From the NCBI RefSeq assembly GCF_004138165.1, contig NZ_RYFF01000018.1:1-64000 (forward strand): 64,000 bases of DNA, in the 5' to 3' direction. A program made the translations under genes and the position numbers. The notes beneath the pieces are model-generated. The model did not search any database, had not been told where the DNA came from, and was given only the letters and a program-made list of their open reading frames with translations. The DNA comes from Candidatus Chloroploca sp. Khr17 (lineage in GTDB: Bacteria; Chloroflexota; Chloroflexia; Chloroflexales; Chloroflexaceae). Shown here piece after piece: positions 1 through 8,978 of the stretch; the stretch's first letter is position 1, and every line of letters starts with the position of its first letter.

Positions 1-104
1 CGCTCGCCAATCAGACGGTAGGGACTCTCCGCAGGCAGGAGCAGTTCACCGAGTCGTGCCAGATCTTCTGGCATCGGCCGCGACGGTTGTGGTTTCAGCG
101 ACAT
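1..104 (-). CDS. Partial transposase-like N-terminus (possibly IS1182 family), cut by window edge
   Basis: A reverse-strand reading frame begins with ATG at 104, preceded by the purine-rich GAGGAGAGAG on that strand, and stays open to the window edge for about 34 residues. Its first residues, MSLKPQP, followed by a PEDLARLGE-type stretch, resemble the start of IS1182-family transposases as I remember them, which commonly open with MSLKPQP and a P-E-x-T/L segment. The catalytic domain lies outside the window, so the family call is an inference from a short N-terminus. A 12-bp inverted repeat lies upstream at 186-197 and 260-271 and might be related to the element's end. Confidence 0.4.
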   Translation of the reverse strand, partial: MSLKPQPSRPMPEDLARLGELLLPAESPYRLIGE

Positions 105-325
105 CGCACTCTCTCCTCACTAGGCCAACGTTCGACTGCCCATACCAGTAGTATCGCTCAAGAGGGCCAAGTTTGCCAACGGTATCTTTCAAATAAGCTC
201 ACGCGAAGGTTTCGCTCACGTACGCTAAAAACTTTGCGCCTTTGCGTCAAAACAATCGCCTTATTTGAAAGGTATTGCCCCTAGGCCCTAAACCCTACCC
301 GCGTCTGGTGTTTCACGTGAAACAG
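105..325. repeat. Intergenic stretch with 12-bp inverted repeat and a GCGCAAAGGCGCAAAG-type repeat
   Basis: No gene is evident here. CTTTCAAATAAG at 186-197 is repeated inverted at 260-271. Between the arms, at about 228-252, lies a copy of the dispersed motif built from GCGCAAAGGCGCAAAG-like units, which recurs near 6717, 19258, 24174 and 25219. Confidence 0.5.
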
Positions 326-1477
326 CTACGAGCTTGCCGCAAGCGTCATCAACAATAACGCCTGGAGGCCGCGTCCAAGTTTGGCGGGCACAATATACTC
401 ATCCTGGCGATGTGCATTGCCACCCTCGGTCAAACCAATGCAGATCGCAGGAATACCCTGGCTCAACGGGATATTGGCATCGGTGCTGCTATGCTGATAG
501 CTTACCGTTGCCCCAACCGCATGGTATGCCGAGACAGCCATCTGCACCAGCGGATGCTCGCGTTGAATGGCCCCCGAAGGACGATCACCAACCACTATCG
601 TCTTGAATTGAATGGTCTCGGTCTCCGCTGCCGCCGTCGCAACGAGGCGATCAACCTGGGCAATCAGATGTTGCAACGCCCTAGCATCAACCGAACGCAT
701 ATCAAGCAGCATGCTTGCATGTTCGGCGATCGTATTGACCGATGTCCCACCTTCGATGACACCGATATTAAAGGTCGTGCGCGGTGTGCGCGGCACCGGA
801 AGCACCGCAATCTGGGCAGCCAGACGCACCAGGGCATGGATGGCACTCGGCACGCCAAAATTGGCCCATGAATGACCTCCCGGCGAAGTAGCCTCAATCC
901 GATAACGCCGCACGCCGATAGCCTGATGGTGCAACGTCCCAAAATCGCATCCTTCGAGCACAATCACCTGCCCGCTCTGTTTGTGCAGGCGTGCCAATGC
1001 TGCTTTGATGCCACAAAGATCGCCAAGACCCTCTTCGCCTACATTAGCCACAAACCAGATATCACGTTGATGCGGCAAATCGTGACGCTGCAACGTCTGC
1101 GCCAGATGAATCAAGGCCGCTACCCCAGTACTGTTGTCACCAAGTCCCGGCCCATACACCCGGTCGCCCTCGTAGCGCACCGTGAGGTCGGTCTCGCGCG
1201 GAAAGACGGTATCAATATGGGCCGAAACGATCAGGGCCGGTGAACCAACTGGCCCCGGTCGCCGACCATAGACGTTGTTAAGGTCATCGCAGGTAACATC
1301 CTGTAGGCCCAGCGCACGAAAACGCTCGAGCACAAACGCCGTGCGCTCACCTTCATCAAAAGTGGGAGCAGGGATCCGCTGAACCGCCAGGGCGGTTGCG
1401 AGGATGGGACGGTAATCAGCCAGTTCAGCTAAGGCTGAACGAACAAGTGGATGGGCACGCCAACGCTGAATATCCAT
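326..1477 (-). CDS. M20-family metallopeptidase / amidohydrolase
   Basis: Likely a cytoplasmic zinc-dependent exopeptidase or amidohydrolase of the M20 (ArgE/DapE/CPG2) family; the substrate cannot be told. About 383 residues, normal for the family. Metal-site motifs appear in order: SAHIDTVF (His and Asp ligands), GLGDNSTG (bridging Asp), VGEEGLGD (catalytic and ligand Glu), EGCDFG, and a C-terminal GGNAHRQDE carrying the last His. A lid/dimerisation domain would lie between EGCDFG and the C-terminus. I chose the internal ATG giving MDIQRW because the 23 residues upstream look unlike family members; a TATAT-like stretch sits just before it. It reads toward the left edge, and its neighbour on the other side is divergent. 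Confidence 0.85.
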   Translation of the reverse strand: MDIQRWRAHPLVRSALAELADYRPILATALAVQRIPAPTFDEGERTAFVLERFRALGLQDVTCDDLNNVYGRRPGPVGSPALIVSAHIDTVFPRETDLTVRYEGDRVYGPGLGDNSTGVAALIHLAQTLQRHDLPHQRDIWFVANVGEEGLGDLCGIKAALARLHKQSGQVIVLEGCDFGTLHHQAIGVRRYRIEATSPGGHSWANFGVPSAIHALVRLAAQIAVLPVPRTPRTTFNIGVIEGGTSVNTIAEHASMLLDMRSVDARALQHLIAQVDRLVATAAAETETIQFKTIVVGDRPSGAIQREHPLVQMAVSAYHAVGATVSYQHSSTDANIPLSQGIPAICIGLTEGGNAHRQDEYIVPAKLGRGLQALLLMTLAASS

Positions 1478-1721
1478 AAGCTGCCAATATATGCAAGAGG
1501 CCGGTTTGATGCTATTCGGCCTCACGAAATTTGATCCATTGCTCAAAAAGTCGAACTGATAAGGCAGAACCGCATCGCTACGCCTTTCCTGTTCGATGAT
1601 CTACACCTTGATACTTGTTGAGGAACAACTCCATAGCATATACAATAGATAGAAGTTGACTACTCGGCACTGTTCCAGTTAGATTATACCATTTCAGCTT
1701 GTTGGGCTTCGCATTATACAT

Positions 1722-2330
1722 ATGGGCAACTTATCTTTATCAGAAGCTGAGTGCTTGCTGTCCGAAGCAAGTATCTCCAATCCAGGTCCCTGGGTTCGCC
1801 ACTCCTATTATGTCGCAGATGCAGCTGCACGGCTTGCTGTGCATATTCCAGGCCTTGATCCCGACCATGTGCGCAGCCTCGGGCTTGTCCATGACATTGG
1901 ACGACGCTTTGGGATTACCGGCATGCGCCACATTATCGATGGGTATGCGTTTCTTACTCAACTGGGCTTTGCCGAAGCTGCCCGCATTGCCCTTACCCAC
2001 TCTTTTCCGATTAAAGATATCCGCTTTTCTATCGGTGTGTGGGATTGTTCCCAAGAGGAGTTTGCCTTCGTCGAGACTTTCCTTGAACAGGTGACCTATC
2101 GTCTCGAAGATCAACTCTTGCAACTATGTGATGCCCTTGCGCTGCCAGAAGGCTTCTGCCTTCTTGAAAAACGCTTTATTGATGTCACCCTCCGCTATGG
2201 TGTGTCCGAGATACTTCCTGCGCGCTGGCGTGCAACAATGCAGCTGCAGGCTGAGTTCGAGACAATGCTCGGGGCATCGATCTATCGCTTTTTGCCAGGT
2301 GTGGTGGAAACGACTTTTGGTTTTGTCTGA
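1722..2330 (+). CDS. HD-domain phosphohydrolase
   Basis: A 202-residue HD-superfamily metal-dependent phosphohydrolase, probably cytoplasmic. The metal-site pattern is visible as H27 (WVRHSYY), the H57-D58 doublet (GLVHDIGRR), H70 (MRHIID) and H93 (LTHSFP). HD proteins hydrolyse phosphomonoesters or nucleotides, but this short stand-alone form gives no clue to substrate. The gene runs convergently into the DNA methyltransferase at 2352, with 21 bp between stop codons and no obvious terminator. The ATG at 1722 lacks a good Shine-Dalgarno site, so the start is only probable. Confidence 0.75.
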   Translation: MGNLSLSEAECLLSEASISNPGPWVRHSYYVADAAARLAVHIPGLDPDHVRSLGLVHDIGRRFGITGMRHIIDGYAFLTQLGFAEAARIALTHSFPIKDIRFSIGVWDCSQEEFAFVETFLEQVTYRLEDQLLQLCDALALPEGFCLLEKRFIDVTLRYGVSEILPARWRATMQLQAEFETMLGASIYRFLPGVVETTFGFV

Positions 2331-2351
2331 GGAGAAAGACATATTCTTGCC

Positions 2352-3428
2352 TTATCGCTTTTTGAAGAGCAAGATATACTCATGTTTGAAGATATAGAAA
2401 CCTCCCAGCAACGCACGGTAACGCCATAGTTCTTTCTGTTCGCGTTTCGCTGTGGTCGTTTCGAAATTCTTGACAATGATGCTCTTTAAGGCAAACCCTT
2501 TATCGAGAATGGCGTTCATCACCTGAAAGCCCAGCGGAATCCATTCGCCACGCGTGTATTTGTCGCCAATGACCACCACAAGGTAACGCCCTTGGTCAAG
2601 CACGTCGCCCGCCCGTTCGGCAATGGTTCCCATCAAGGTCAGAAAATGATCAACTGATGCCGCATTGGAAAGATCGTCCGGATCGTCGCTGAAGGGAATA
2701 ATGTCAAAATAAGGCGGATGCATGATCACCAACTGGACGCTCCGCTGGCCGTACCGCGCCAGAAGTTCCTGATAATCAAGGGTCGCACTATTGCCCTGCA
2801 CAACATCACGCACAACCTGATGCGGATTCGGCTCGGCTTCGATCAAGCCCTTGGCAGAAGCAACCATGCGCGCTTGCAATTCAATCCCCAGCGTGTTGCG
2901 CCCAAGACGCTGCCCTTCAATCAGGGTGGTGCCCGAGCCAGCAAAGGTATCGAGTACCCAGTCACCTTTTTTGGTGTAGCGACGCATCATCTGGTTGGGA
3001 ATCTGTGGAATGAAGTTGCCCCAGTAGCCTGCTGTGTGCGCACCCGAGTCGTCACGCCGGTCGATCAGCCACAGGCTGTCAGTCAAGATGTCTTCGTATT
3101 CTTTCCAACGATTGAGGTTGATGTCGTTGATCGCTCCGGTTCGCACTTCCGAAATAGCACGGATCAGGCGCTCAAGATAGTAGACCGCCCGCTCCATCGT
3201 GAGTGAGGCTGCAATCTGGTCAAGCTCGCGCTCGAGGTACCTCCGACCAAGCTCAACGCTCGCTCCATCGATCGCATCGGCAGGCCAACAAGGCGACGCC
3301 AAGGCTAGTTCGGCTTTGAATGCGGCAAGCCCCTGACGCAAAAGGGCAAGCGATTCGCTTGCCTTCCATTGCGACAGTCGTTCAAGCAGGCTCACTACAT
3401 TGAAACGCAGCGGTTCGTCGGTCGACAT
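2352..3428 (-). CDS. Solitary DNA (adenine-N6 / cytosine-N4) methyltransferase
   Basis: An amino-methyltransferase of about 358 residues. The AdoMet-binding motif (VLDTFAGSGTT, then LGRNTLGIEL) precedes the catalytic motif MHPPYFD, the D/N/S/H-PP-Y/F signature of enzymes methylating exocyclic amino groups. A conserved FIPQIPNQMMRRY segment directly before the AdoMet motif is probably motif X. The N-terminal about 130 residues are mostly helical-looking and could help target recognition. The chosen ATG has GAGAGAG upstream, whereas the ATG 33 bases earlier does not. No restriction endonuclease or specificity gene lies next to it, so it is probably an orphan methylase, but the target sequence cannot be deduced. 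Confidence 0.85.
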   Translation of the reverse strand: MSTDEPLRFNVVSLLERLSQWKASESLALLRQGLAAFKAELALASPCWPADAIDGASVELGRRYLERELDQIAASLTMERAVYYLERLIRAISEVRTGAINDINLNRWKEYEDILTDSLWLIDRRDDSGAHTAGYWGNFIPQIPNQMMRRYTKKGDWVLDTFAGSGTTLIEGQRLGRNTLGIELQARMVASAKGLIEAEPNPHQVVRDVVQGNSATLDYQELLARYGQRSVQLVIMHPPYFDIIPFSDDPDDLSNAASVDHFLTLMGTIAERAGDVLDQGRYLVVVIGDKYTRGEWIPLGFQVMNAILDKGFALKSIIVKNFETTTAKREQKELWRYRALLGGFYIFKHEYILLFKKR

Positions 3429-3551
3429 ACGGGGCTCTCTCTCTGGCAAAAGCGCTGGCATTCCAGGTACGCATCACAGCCATCACACAACCCTTATCTT
3501 ACTCGATATATGGCAAGAAGCGTTCACCCCTCCGCTAAACCCATCCGCGTG

Positions 3552-3580
3552 TTGCACCAGCATTCACCTCATGGTACAAT
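3552..3580 (+). promoter_or_regulatory. Promoter of tRNA-Ser
   Basis: TTGCAC at 3552-3557 and TACAAT at 3575-3580 are separated by 17 bp and lie 10 bp before the tRNA-Ser 5' end, a standard sigma-70-type arrangement. Confidence 0.65.
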
Positions 3581-3590
3581 CGCCAGCATT

Positions 3591-3682
3591 GGGCAGGTCG
3601 CATAGTCTGGTCTAGTGCGCGGCACTGGAAATGCCGTACAGCGGCAACGCTGTCGAGGGTTCGAATCCCTCCCTGCCCGCCA
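3591..3682 (+). tRNA. tRNA-Ser(GGA)
   Basis: A class II tRNA of 92 nt with an encoded CCA end. The acceptor arms GGGCAGG (3591-3597) and CCTGCCC (3672-3678) pair perfectly. The anticodon stem CGGCA/TGCCG encloses loop CTGGAAA, giving anticodon GGA. The long variable arm (ACAGCG...CGCTGT) is diagnostic of serine tRNA. The T arm is GAGGG-TTCGAAT-CCCTC. A pyrimidine-rich tract follows but there is no strong terminator hairpin. Confidence 0.96.
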
Positions 3683-3788
3683 TCTATTTCCTCTTTTCTA
3701 TCTTCTAAATCCTTGTCTTATAGCCCAATACCGATGCCCCGGTAGATCAATGAAGTGCTGACTGCTGTCGGCTGCCCGTCAGGTGCCT

Positions 3789-5786
3789 ATGATCACGTCA
3801 CCGCACCCTCGCTCACGTACGCTCTTTGTCGCCCTGACCCTGCTCTTGAGCGGATGGTATCTGCTGACGATGAGTGGGCATACCTATTCGCCCGATGAAG
3901 AGACGATGCTGGCCGTCACGCGGAGTCTGCTTGAACAGGGTGATGTGGTGGTGCGCAATGACGCTGATGCCCCGTTTTCAGCGTTGCGGCCCGGTCGTGA
4001 GGGTCAGTCCTTTTCACCGTATGGTGTCTTGCCATCGCTGCTTGCCTTGCCGCTCTATGCCCTGGGGTCATGGTTCGGAGGCAGCGATCCGGCCACCAGC
4101 AGTTATACAGCCCGCTTTGCGGTGATGATGCTCAATGGACCGATCACCGCAGCTACCGCAGCCTTGATCGCCTGGTGGGCGCTCAAATTGGGCGCACGCC
4201 ATCGTTGGGCTGTGCTCATGGCTCTCCTCTATGGCCTGGCAACCTTCGCGTGGCCTTATGCACGGACTTTTTTTTCTGAACCAGTTGCGGCTCTATTGCT
4301 GTTGCTTGCTGCCGAACGCGCCTGGAGCGCAGGCCAGTTCCTTCGCCTGGCTGGGTCGACACCACCACACCTCAGTTATACGCGCTCAAGTTCGCCTTTA
4401 ACAGAGCCTCTCGCATCGGGTTCCCTGATGCTCTGTTGCTCTGGGTTGGCGGCGGGCCTGTTGCCGACAACCCGGATCGCCGCTGGCGTGGCGCTGCCGA
4501 TCCTCGGTCTCTATCTGCTCTGGATGAGTGGAGAGGCGTGGCGACAACGGCGGTACCGTGAAGCCTGGCTTGTCCCAATTGCCTGGGGCATCGGGTTGTT
4601 GCCTGGCCTTGCCATCCTCGTATGGTACAACCTGGCTCGTTTTGGCACACCCTTCGCCTCGGGGTACGCGAGTGAAGCAAACCTCTTTACGGCACCGCTC
4701 ACCGAAGGTCTCTATGGGTTGCTCCTTAGCCCGGGCAAGAGTCTCTTCTTGTTTGCCCCACCGGTCTTGCTGGCCTTGCCAGGAGCAGTGGTGCTCTGGC
4801 GAGGCGGCCAGCGCGAGGCAGTGCTGCTTGGCTTGGGACTCTTTCTGAGCCACCTGCTGCTCTATGCGCGCTGGGGCGAATGGCAAGGCGGCGGCGTCTG
4901 GGGGCCGCGCTTTTTGTTACCTGCCATCCCGCCGCTGATCCTGCTAGCCGCCGGGTTATGGCAAGACAACCCTGATCAAGGGCAGGCTCCCTGGGGTCGC
5001 AGTCGCCTTGGCCTGGTGATCCTCGTGGGAACGATCGGCTTTGTTGGCAACCTGGGCGGTGTGCTCTTCAACTTCAGCACCTACGTCGTGCTCGACACAC
5101 CGGCTGACAAAGTCTACACGCTGTCTGGTTCACCGCTGCTTGGGCACTGGCGAATGGTAGCGGAGCGTTGGAGTGCGTATACCGCACCGGCACCGATCTG
5201 CCGTCTCGGGGATGGCTGGTATGCCAGTGAAGACCCGGGAGGGGCGCTGCTACCGCGACGTGCAGGGGCGCAGGGCAAGCTTAGATGTACCACCGCCGGC
5301 AGCCAACTCACGCTCACCCTGGATGATCGCCGTCCAGCCCAGGCCCCCACAAGCCAACTGACCCTCTGGTTGAATGAGGAGCCTATCGCCACGCCACCAA
5401 CAGGCACCATCCGCACCTATCGCCTCCTGATGCCACCAGGTCAGGCACGGCTGAAAATTGAGGCAGTCACATGGAATCCGCAGGCCATCGGCTTTAGTGA
5501 GCGCAACGACGAACTCGGGCCACAACTGATGGCGCTCTGGGGGCGCACAGAAGAGGGCGGGCTGATCACCATTGCCGACACCGCCATTGCCCCGCTGCCG
5601 ACACGACCACGGCCACGCTGGGCCTGGTACTACGATCCGCCCAACCAGCACCTGCTTGACCACTGGACCTGGTATCTGCCGCGCACCGAATTGACCGGGC
5701 CACGCGCCTGGATTGGCGCACTGCTGATCATCGTCACCGGAAGTGCCATGCTCGGGACAGGTATCCGCTTGAAACGCAAGGGCTGA
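3789..5786 (+). CDS. Large polytopic membrane protein, GT-C glycosyltransferase-like
   Basis: About 665 residues. The first TM segment (residues roughly 10-30) is followed by an extracytoplasmic SPDEETM motif, reminiscent of the Asp-Glu pair in the first loop of GT-C fold transferases (GT39/ArnT type). Some eight to ten further hydrophobic segments run to about residue 420. A roughly 200-residue soluble, probably extracytoplasmic, region follows and a final TM helix closes the protein. GT-C enzymes move sugars from polyprenyl-phosphate donors, but donor and acceptor are unknown here, and an uncharacterised membrane protein is an alternative. The start has CAGG upstream of ATG 3789; a GTG lies six bases earlier. 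Confidence 0.6.
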   Translation: MITSPHPRSRTLFVALTLLLSGWYLLTMSGHTYSPDEETMLAVTRSLLEQGDVVVRNDADAPFSALRPGREGQSFSPYGVLPSLLALPLYALGSWFGGSDPATSSYTARFAVMMLNGPITAATAALIAWWALKLGARHRWAVLMALLYGLATFAWPYARTFFSEPVAALLLLLAAERAWSAGQFLRLAGSTPPHLSYTRSSSPLTEPLASGSLMLCCSGLAAGLLPTTRIAAGVALPILGLYLLWMSGEAWRQRRYREAWLVPIAWGIGLLPGLAILVWYNLARFGTPFASGYASEANLFTAPLTEGLYGLLLSPGKSLFLFAPPVLLALPGAVVLWRGGQREAVLLGLGLFLSHLLLYARWGEWQGGGVWGPRFLLPAIPPLILLAAGLWQDNPDQGQAPWGRSRLGLVILVGTIGFVGNLGGVLFNFSTYVVLDTPADKVYTLSGSPLLGHWRMVAERWSAYTAPAPICRLGDGWYASEDPGGALLPRRAGAQGKLRCTTAGSQLTLTLDDRRPAQAPTSQLTLWLNEEPIATPPTGTIRTYRLLMPPGQARLKIEAVTWNPQAIGFSERNDELGPQLMALWGRTEEGGLITIADTAIAPLPTRPRPRWAWYYDPPNQHLLDHWTWYLPRTELTGPRAWIGALLIIVTGSAMLGTGIRLKRKG

Positions 5787-5923
5787 GCATAACGCAGAGT
5801 CTGCAAACATTCCACCACCTTTGCAACGTAACTCCATCGCTTCTCCATAGCTGCCTGCTAGACTGGGATCATACCGTTCAGCGGCAAGTAGCGAAGCAAG
5901 CCGCCCAGTCAAAGGAAACAACA

Positions 5924-6652
5924 ATGCGTACAGCAATGATCGTCCTTCTCCTCATCACAATGCTCGCCGGATGTGCCGTCGCACCAACGAGTGCAAGTCC
6001 AAGCAGCGTACTGCCGAGCGATCCAGCGACGGTTGCCGCAACCACCCTGAGTCAGGAACAGCGTGACGGCCTCGTCTTTATGCGTGAAGAAGAAAAACTG
6101 GCCCACGATCTCTACATAGCGTTAGGTGCAGCATGGAACCTTCCCGTCTTTAGCAACATCGCAGCAAGCGAGCAGACGCACACCGACGCCGTCAAGACCT
6201 TGTTGGAGCGCTATGGCATCGCCGATCCGGCGGCAAGCACGGCACCTGGCGTGTTCAGCGATCCAGCTCTGCAAGCACTCTACAATGACCTGTTGGCCCA
6301 GGGCAAAACTTCGGTCACAGCAGCCCTCAGCATTGGTGCTGCGGTTGAAGAAATTGACATTCTGGACCTACGCGAACGGGCAACAAACGATCTGCCTGCC
6401 GACATTGCCCGGGTGTACAGCCAGCTCGAAGCCGCATCAGAGAACCATCTGCGCGCCTTTGTGAGCCAGTACGAAAACCAGACCGGCACATCCTATGAGC
6501 CACAATACCTGTCGATGGCAGAATACACCGCTATTATGGAAGCAGCCGGTCAAGGCAACCAAGGGCAGGGCAATCAAGGGCAGGGCAACCAAGGGCAGGG
6601 CAATCAAGGGCAGGGCAATCAAGGGCAGGGCAAGGAGCGACGCGGGCAATAA
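5924..6652 (+). CDS. DUF2202 ferritin-like lipoprotein with Gly-Gln-Asn repeat tail
   Basis: A 242-residue exported lipoprotein. The N-terminus has a short positively charged start, a hydrophobic core and the lipobox LAGC, so the mature protein is probably lipid-anchored at Cys18. Residues about 45-205 match the DUF2202 ferritin-like family, including GLVFMREEEKLAHDLY and an SEQTHTDAV helix whose acidic and His residues resemble metal ligands. The last about 35 residues are a low-complexity repeat of G-Q-G-N-Q units encoded by a 15-bp tandem repeat. AAAGGA sits 7 bp before the ATG. The function of DUF2202 proteins is not settled; metal or redox roles are only a fold-based guess. Confidence 0.8.
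   Translation: MRTAMIVLLLITMLAGCAVAPTSASPSSVLPSDPATVAATTLSQEQRDGLVFMREEEKLAHDLYIALGAAWNLPVFSNIAASEQTHTDAVKTLLERYGIADPAASTAPGVFSDPALQALYNDLLAQGKTSVTAALSIGAAVEEIDILDLRERATNDLPADIARVYSQLEAASENHLRAFVSQYENQTGTSYEPQYLSMAEYTAIMEAAGQGNQGQGNQGQGNQGQGNQGQGNQGQGKERRGQ
6548..6636 (+). repeat. 15-bp in-frame tandem repeat in the DUF2202 gene
   Basis: About five to six copies of a 15-bp unit (CAAGGGCAGGGCAAT, with C/T variation) encode the repeated pentapeptide GNQGQ at the protein C-terminus. Adjacent units are nearly identical, so copy number may vary by slippage. Confidence 0.9.
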
Positions 6653-6750
6653 TAACAACAGACAAACTGAGCACGGCACAGCATAGGGAACAGAGCATAC
6701 ACATACATCAAACCTCTGCACCTTTGCGTCAAACACTCCGCCCCCACGAC

Positions 6751-6783
6751 AAAAAGCGCCAGCAATGCTGGCGCTCTTTGTTG
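6751..6783. terminator. Bidirectional intrinsic terminator between DUF2202 and GNAT genes
   Basis: AGCGCCAGC-AAT-GCTGGCGCT (6755-6775) is a perfect 9-bp hairpin flanked by A-rich sequence on the left and CTTTGTT on the right. It lies between convergent genes and can serve both. Confidence 0.8.
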
Positions 6784-6819
6784 TGAAACGGCAACGAGCT
6801 CGATCGTCTACGAAGACAC

Positions 6820-7371
6820 TCAGACGCGCACAAACGCCGACATAATCACAATATCGTGCAAATTGCCATCGCGATCAATCGCGTGGCGAGCCAACTGACC
6901 CTCAACGGCAAAGCCGAGGCGACTAAAGATCGCCTGACCTGCGGTGAGCGCCGCGAGCATATCAACCGTGACCTTGGTAGCACCGAGTTCACGAGCAGCC
7001 TCAACAATCCCCTGGGCGAGATGCATACCAAGGCCACTGCGCCGATAGCTCGGCAACACAATCAAGCGAATATTCGCCACATGATGCGACCAACCGGGAA
7101 GTCGCAACGCAGCAGCATAGCCCGCAATCTCATGTTCTGGAGTGACAGCAATCACTTGACGCCAATTCTCGGCGTGGGCAGCATTCGCCAAGCGGGTAAT
7201 AATCTCGGGATGGGTAAAATCATCCTCAAGGTAGAGCAAATCATTTTTCGGAAGAGCCTGACCAAATTGCGATAGGGCTGACTTATCGTTCTCAATAAAG
7301 TTACGGATAGTAACCTGACGACCATCCTTCAATGCTACGCTGCTGCTTGCCGCTTCAGTGCGTTGGGCCAT
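6820..7371 (-). CDS. GNAT-family N-acetyltransferase
   Basis: A 183-residue acetyl-CoA-dependent acyltransferase. The GNAT core is visible: HHVANIRLIVLPSYRRSGLG (beta-4 and the R/Q-x-x-G-x-G/A acetyl-CoA loop), then a helix containing LAQGIVEAARELGATKV and the C-terminal AIFSRLGF segment typical of motif B. The N-terminal half carries the acceptor region and gives no hint of substrate. AAGGAGG six bases before the ATG supports the start. It is a single-gene unit converging on the DUF2202 gene and divergent from the thiolase across a 386-bp gap. Confidence 0.85.
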   Translation of the reverse strand: MAQRTEAASSSVALKDGRQVTIRNFIENDKSALSQFGQALPKNDLLYLEDDFTHPEIITRLANAAHAENWRQVIAVTPEHEIAGYAAALRLPGWSHHVANIRLIVLPSYRRSGLGMHLAQGIVEAARELGATKVTVDMLAALTAGQAIFSRLGFAVEGQLARHAIDRDGNLHDIVIMSAFVRV

Positions 7372-7757
7372 GCCCTGCCTCCTTTATATGCTCACACTCA
7401 GTGGATTTATATAGGGCTGTCAAGTAATGGAATGAACTATAACATGAATAGTTACAACGTGGTTACTTTAGTTAAAAAATATCTTCGGTATGGAATGATT
7501 TCTCTACAGGACATTCGGCATACACAACGATTGCGCCAACACACATCGGCACAGAGAAGGCACTACAAAAGGTCATAGCCCCCAGTCACGACAAGCAAGT
7601 GCTGGTAGACATCCCAAAACAGAACCAGGATTACCCTAAAAAACCCGGCAGAAGCGCTGTTTTGCTGTTATAATGGCTCTTATCCTAACGGCCCCAATGA
7701 AGAATCATACGCCCGTGAGAGTTGAGAACTCAAGGGTGACAAGGAGGTCATGTCGCG
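7372..7757 (+). promoter_or_regulatory. Intergenic region with thiolase promoter (extended -10 at 7666-7674)
   Basis: No gene is visible in these 386 bp. TGTTATAAT at 7666-7674 is an extended -10 element; the -35 region is poor. The resulting leader of about 80 nt ends with AAGGAGG ahead of the thiolase ATG. The left part, about 7395-7510, is AT-richer than its surroundings and without clear structure. Confidence 0.5.
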
Positions 7758-8945
7758 ATGAGCAACCAGCGAGAGGTAGTGGTACTCAGCGGAGTTCGCA
7801 CAGCTATTGGTGGATACAATGGTAGCCTGAAAGATCAGCCACCAACTGAACTTGCGGCAGCAATAGTGCGTGAAGCAATTGCAAGGGCGGGCATCGAAAG
7901 CAAAGAGATCGAGCACGTTGCGTTCGGCCATGTCATCAACACCGAACCGCACGATATGTATCTTGGTCGCTACGCCGCAGTGAAGGGTGGCGTTCCGGTT
8001 GAAACGCCGGCGATGACGCTGAACCGGCTGTGTGGGAGCGGGTTGCAGGCAATTGTTTCGATGGCGCAGGCAATCCAACTAGGCGATGCTGACGCGGCTA
8101 TTGGCGGTGGCGCTGAGGTCATGAGCCGCAGCCCCTACAGTTTGCCAGGCATGCGCTGGGGCGCTCGGATGGGCGACGGCAAAGCCGTGGACATGATGGT
8201 TGGTGCTCTGTCGGATCCATTTGACGATTTGCATATGGGTGTCACCGCCGAGAATGTGGCCGAGAAGTGGGGCATTACCCGTGAAGCACAGGATGCCCTG
8301 GCGGTCATTAGCCACCAGCGTGCCGCCGCTGCCATTGCCGATGGCCGTTTCAAAGCGCAGATCATGCCAGTGGAACTGAAGGTCAAGGGTGGCACCCAGA
8401 TTTTCGACACCGACGAGAATCCCCGTGCCGACACGACCATCGAGAAGCTTGCCAAGTTGCGTCCCGTCTTCAAGAAAGATGGGAGTGTGACGGCTGGCAA
8501 TGCTTCGAGCATCAATGATGCGGCGGCAGCGGTCGTATTGATGGAACGGGCCACTGCCGAACGGCGTGGGTACAAGCCAATGGCACGGTTGGTCGGCTAT
8601 GCGCACGCTGGCGTTGAGCCGAAATATATGGGGATGGGGCCAGTTCCTGCTGTCCACCGTTTGCTAGAGCGCACCGGGGTGAGCCTCGGCGAGATTGACA
8701 TTTTCGAAGTCAACGAAGCGTTCGCGGCCCAGGCCCTCGCGGTCTGCAATGATCTGAGCTTGCCCGAAGATAAGACCAATCCGAATGGCAGCGGCATCTC
8801 GCTCGGTCACCCGATCGGGGCCACCGGGGCGCTTTTGACGGTCAAGGCAGTGTATGAACTGCATCGTATTGGGGCACGCTATGCCCTGGTGACAATGTGC
8901 ATCGGCGGTGGTCAGGGAATTGCAGCGCTCTTTGAGCGGATGTAG
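7758..8945 (+). CDS. phaA: Acetyl-CoA C-acetyltransferase (thiolase)
   Basis: Condenses two acetyl-CoA to acetoacetyl-CoA, or cleaves it in reverse. The 395 residues cover the whole thiolase fold. The acylated nucleophile is C92 (RLCGSG), with H351 (GHPIGATG) and C381 (MCIGGGQG) completing the active site; their spacing equals that of biosynthetic thiolases of the PhaA type. The neighbouring acetoacetyl-CoA reductase and phasin-like genes point to polyhydroxyalkanoate synthesis rather than fatty acid oxidation. AAGGAGG lies 11 bp upstream of the ATG. The symbol phaA is contextual; atoB would be equally defensible. Confidence 0.92.
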   Translation: MSNQREVVVLSGVRTAIGGYNGSLKDQPPTELAAAIVREAIARAGIESKEIEHVAFGHVINTEPHDMYLGRYAAVKGGVPVETPAMTLNRLCGSGLQAIVSMAQAIQLGDADAAIGGGAEVMSRSPYSLPGMRWGARMGDGKAVDMMVGALSDPFDDLHMGVTAENVAEKWGITREAQDALAVISHQRAAAAIADGRFKAQIMPVELKVKGGTQIFDTDENPRADTTIEKLAKLRPVFKKDGSVTAGNASSINDAAAAVVLMERATAERRGYKPMARLVGYAHAGVEPKYMGMGPVPAVHRLLERTGVSLGEIDIFEVNEAFAAQALAVCNDLSLPEDKTNPNGSGISLGHPIGATGALLTVKAVYELHRIGARYALVTMCIGGGQGIAALFERM

Positions 8946-8978
8946 CGCCAGAACAAGCTCGCTGTTGAACGGGAGGGT

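Noticed and set aside
6548-6636. Regular short repeats considered as a CRISPR array
   Set aside because: Units are contiguous 15-mers in coding frame without spacers.
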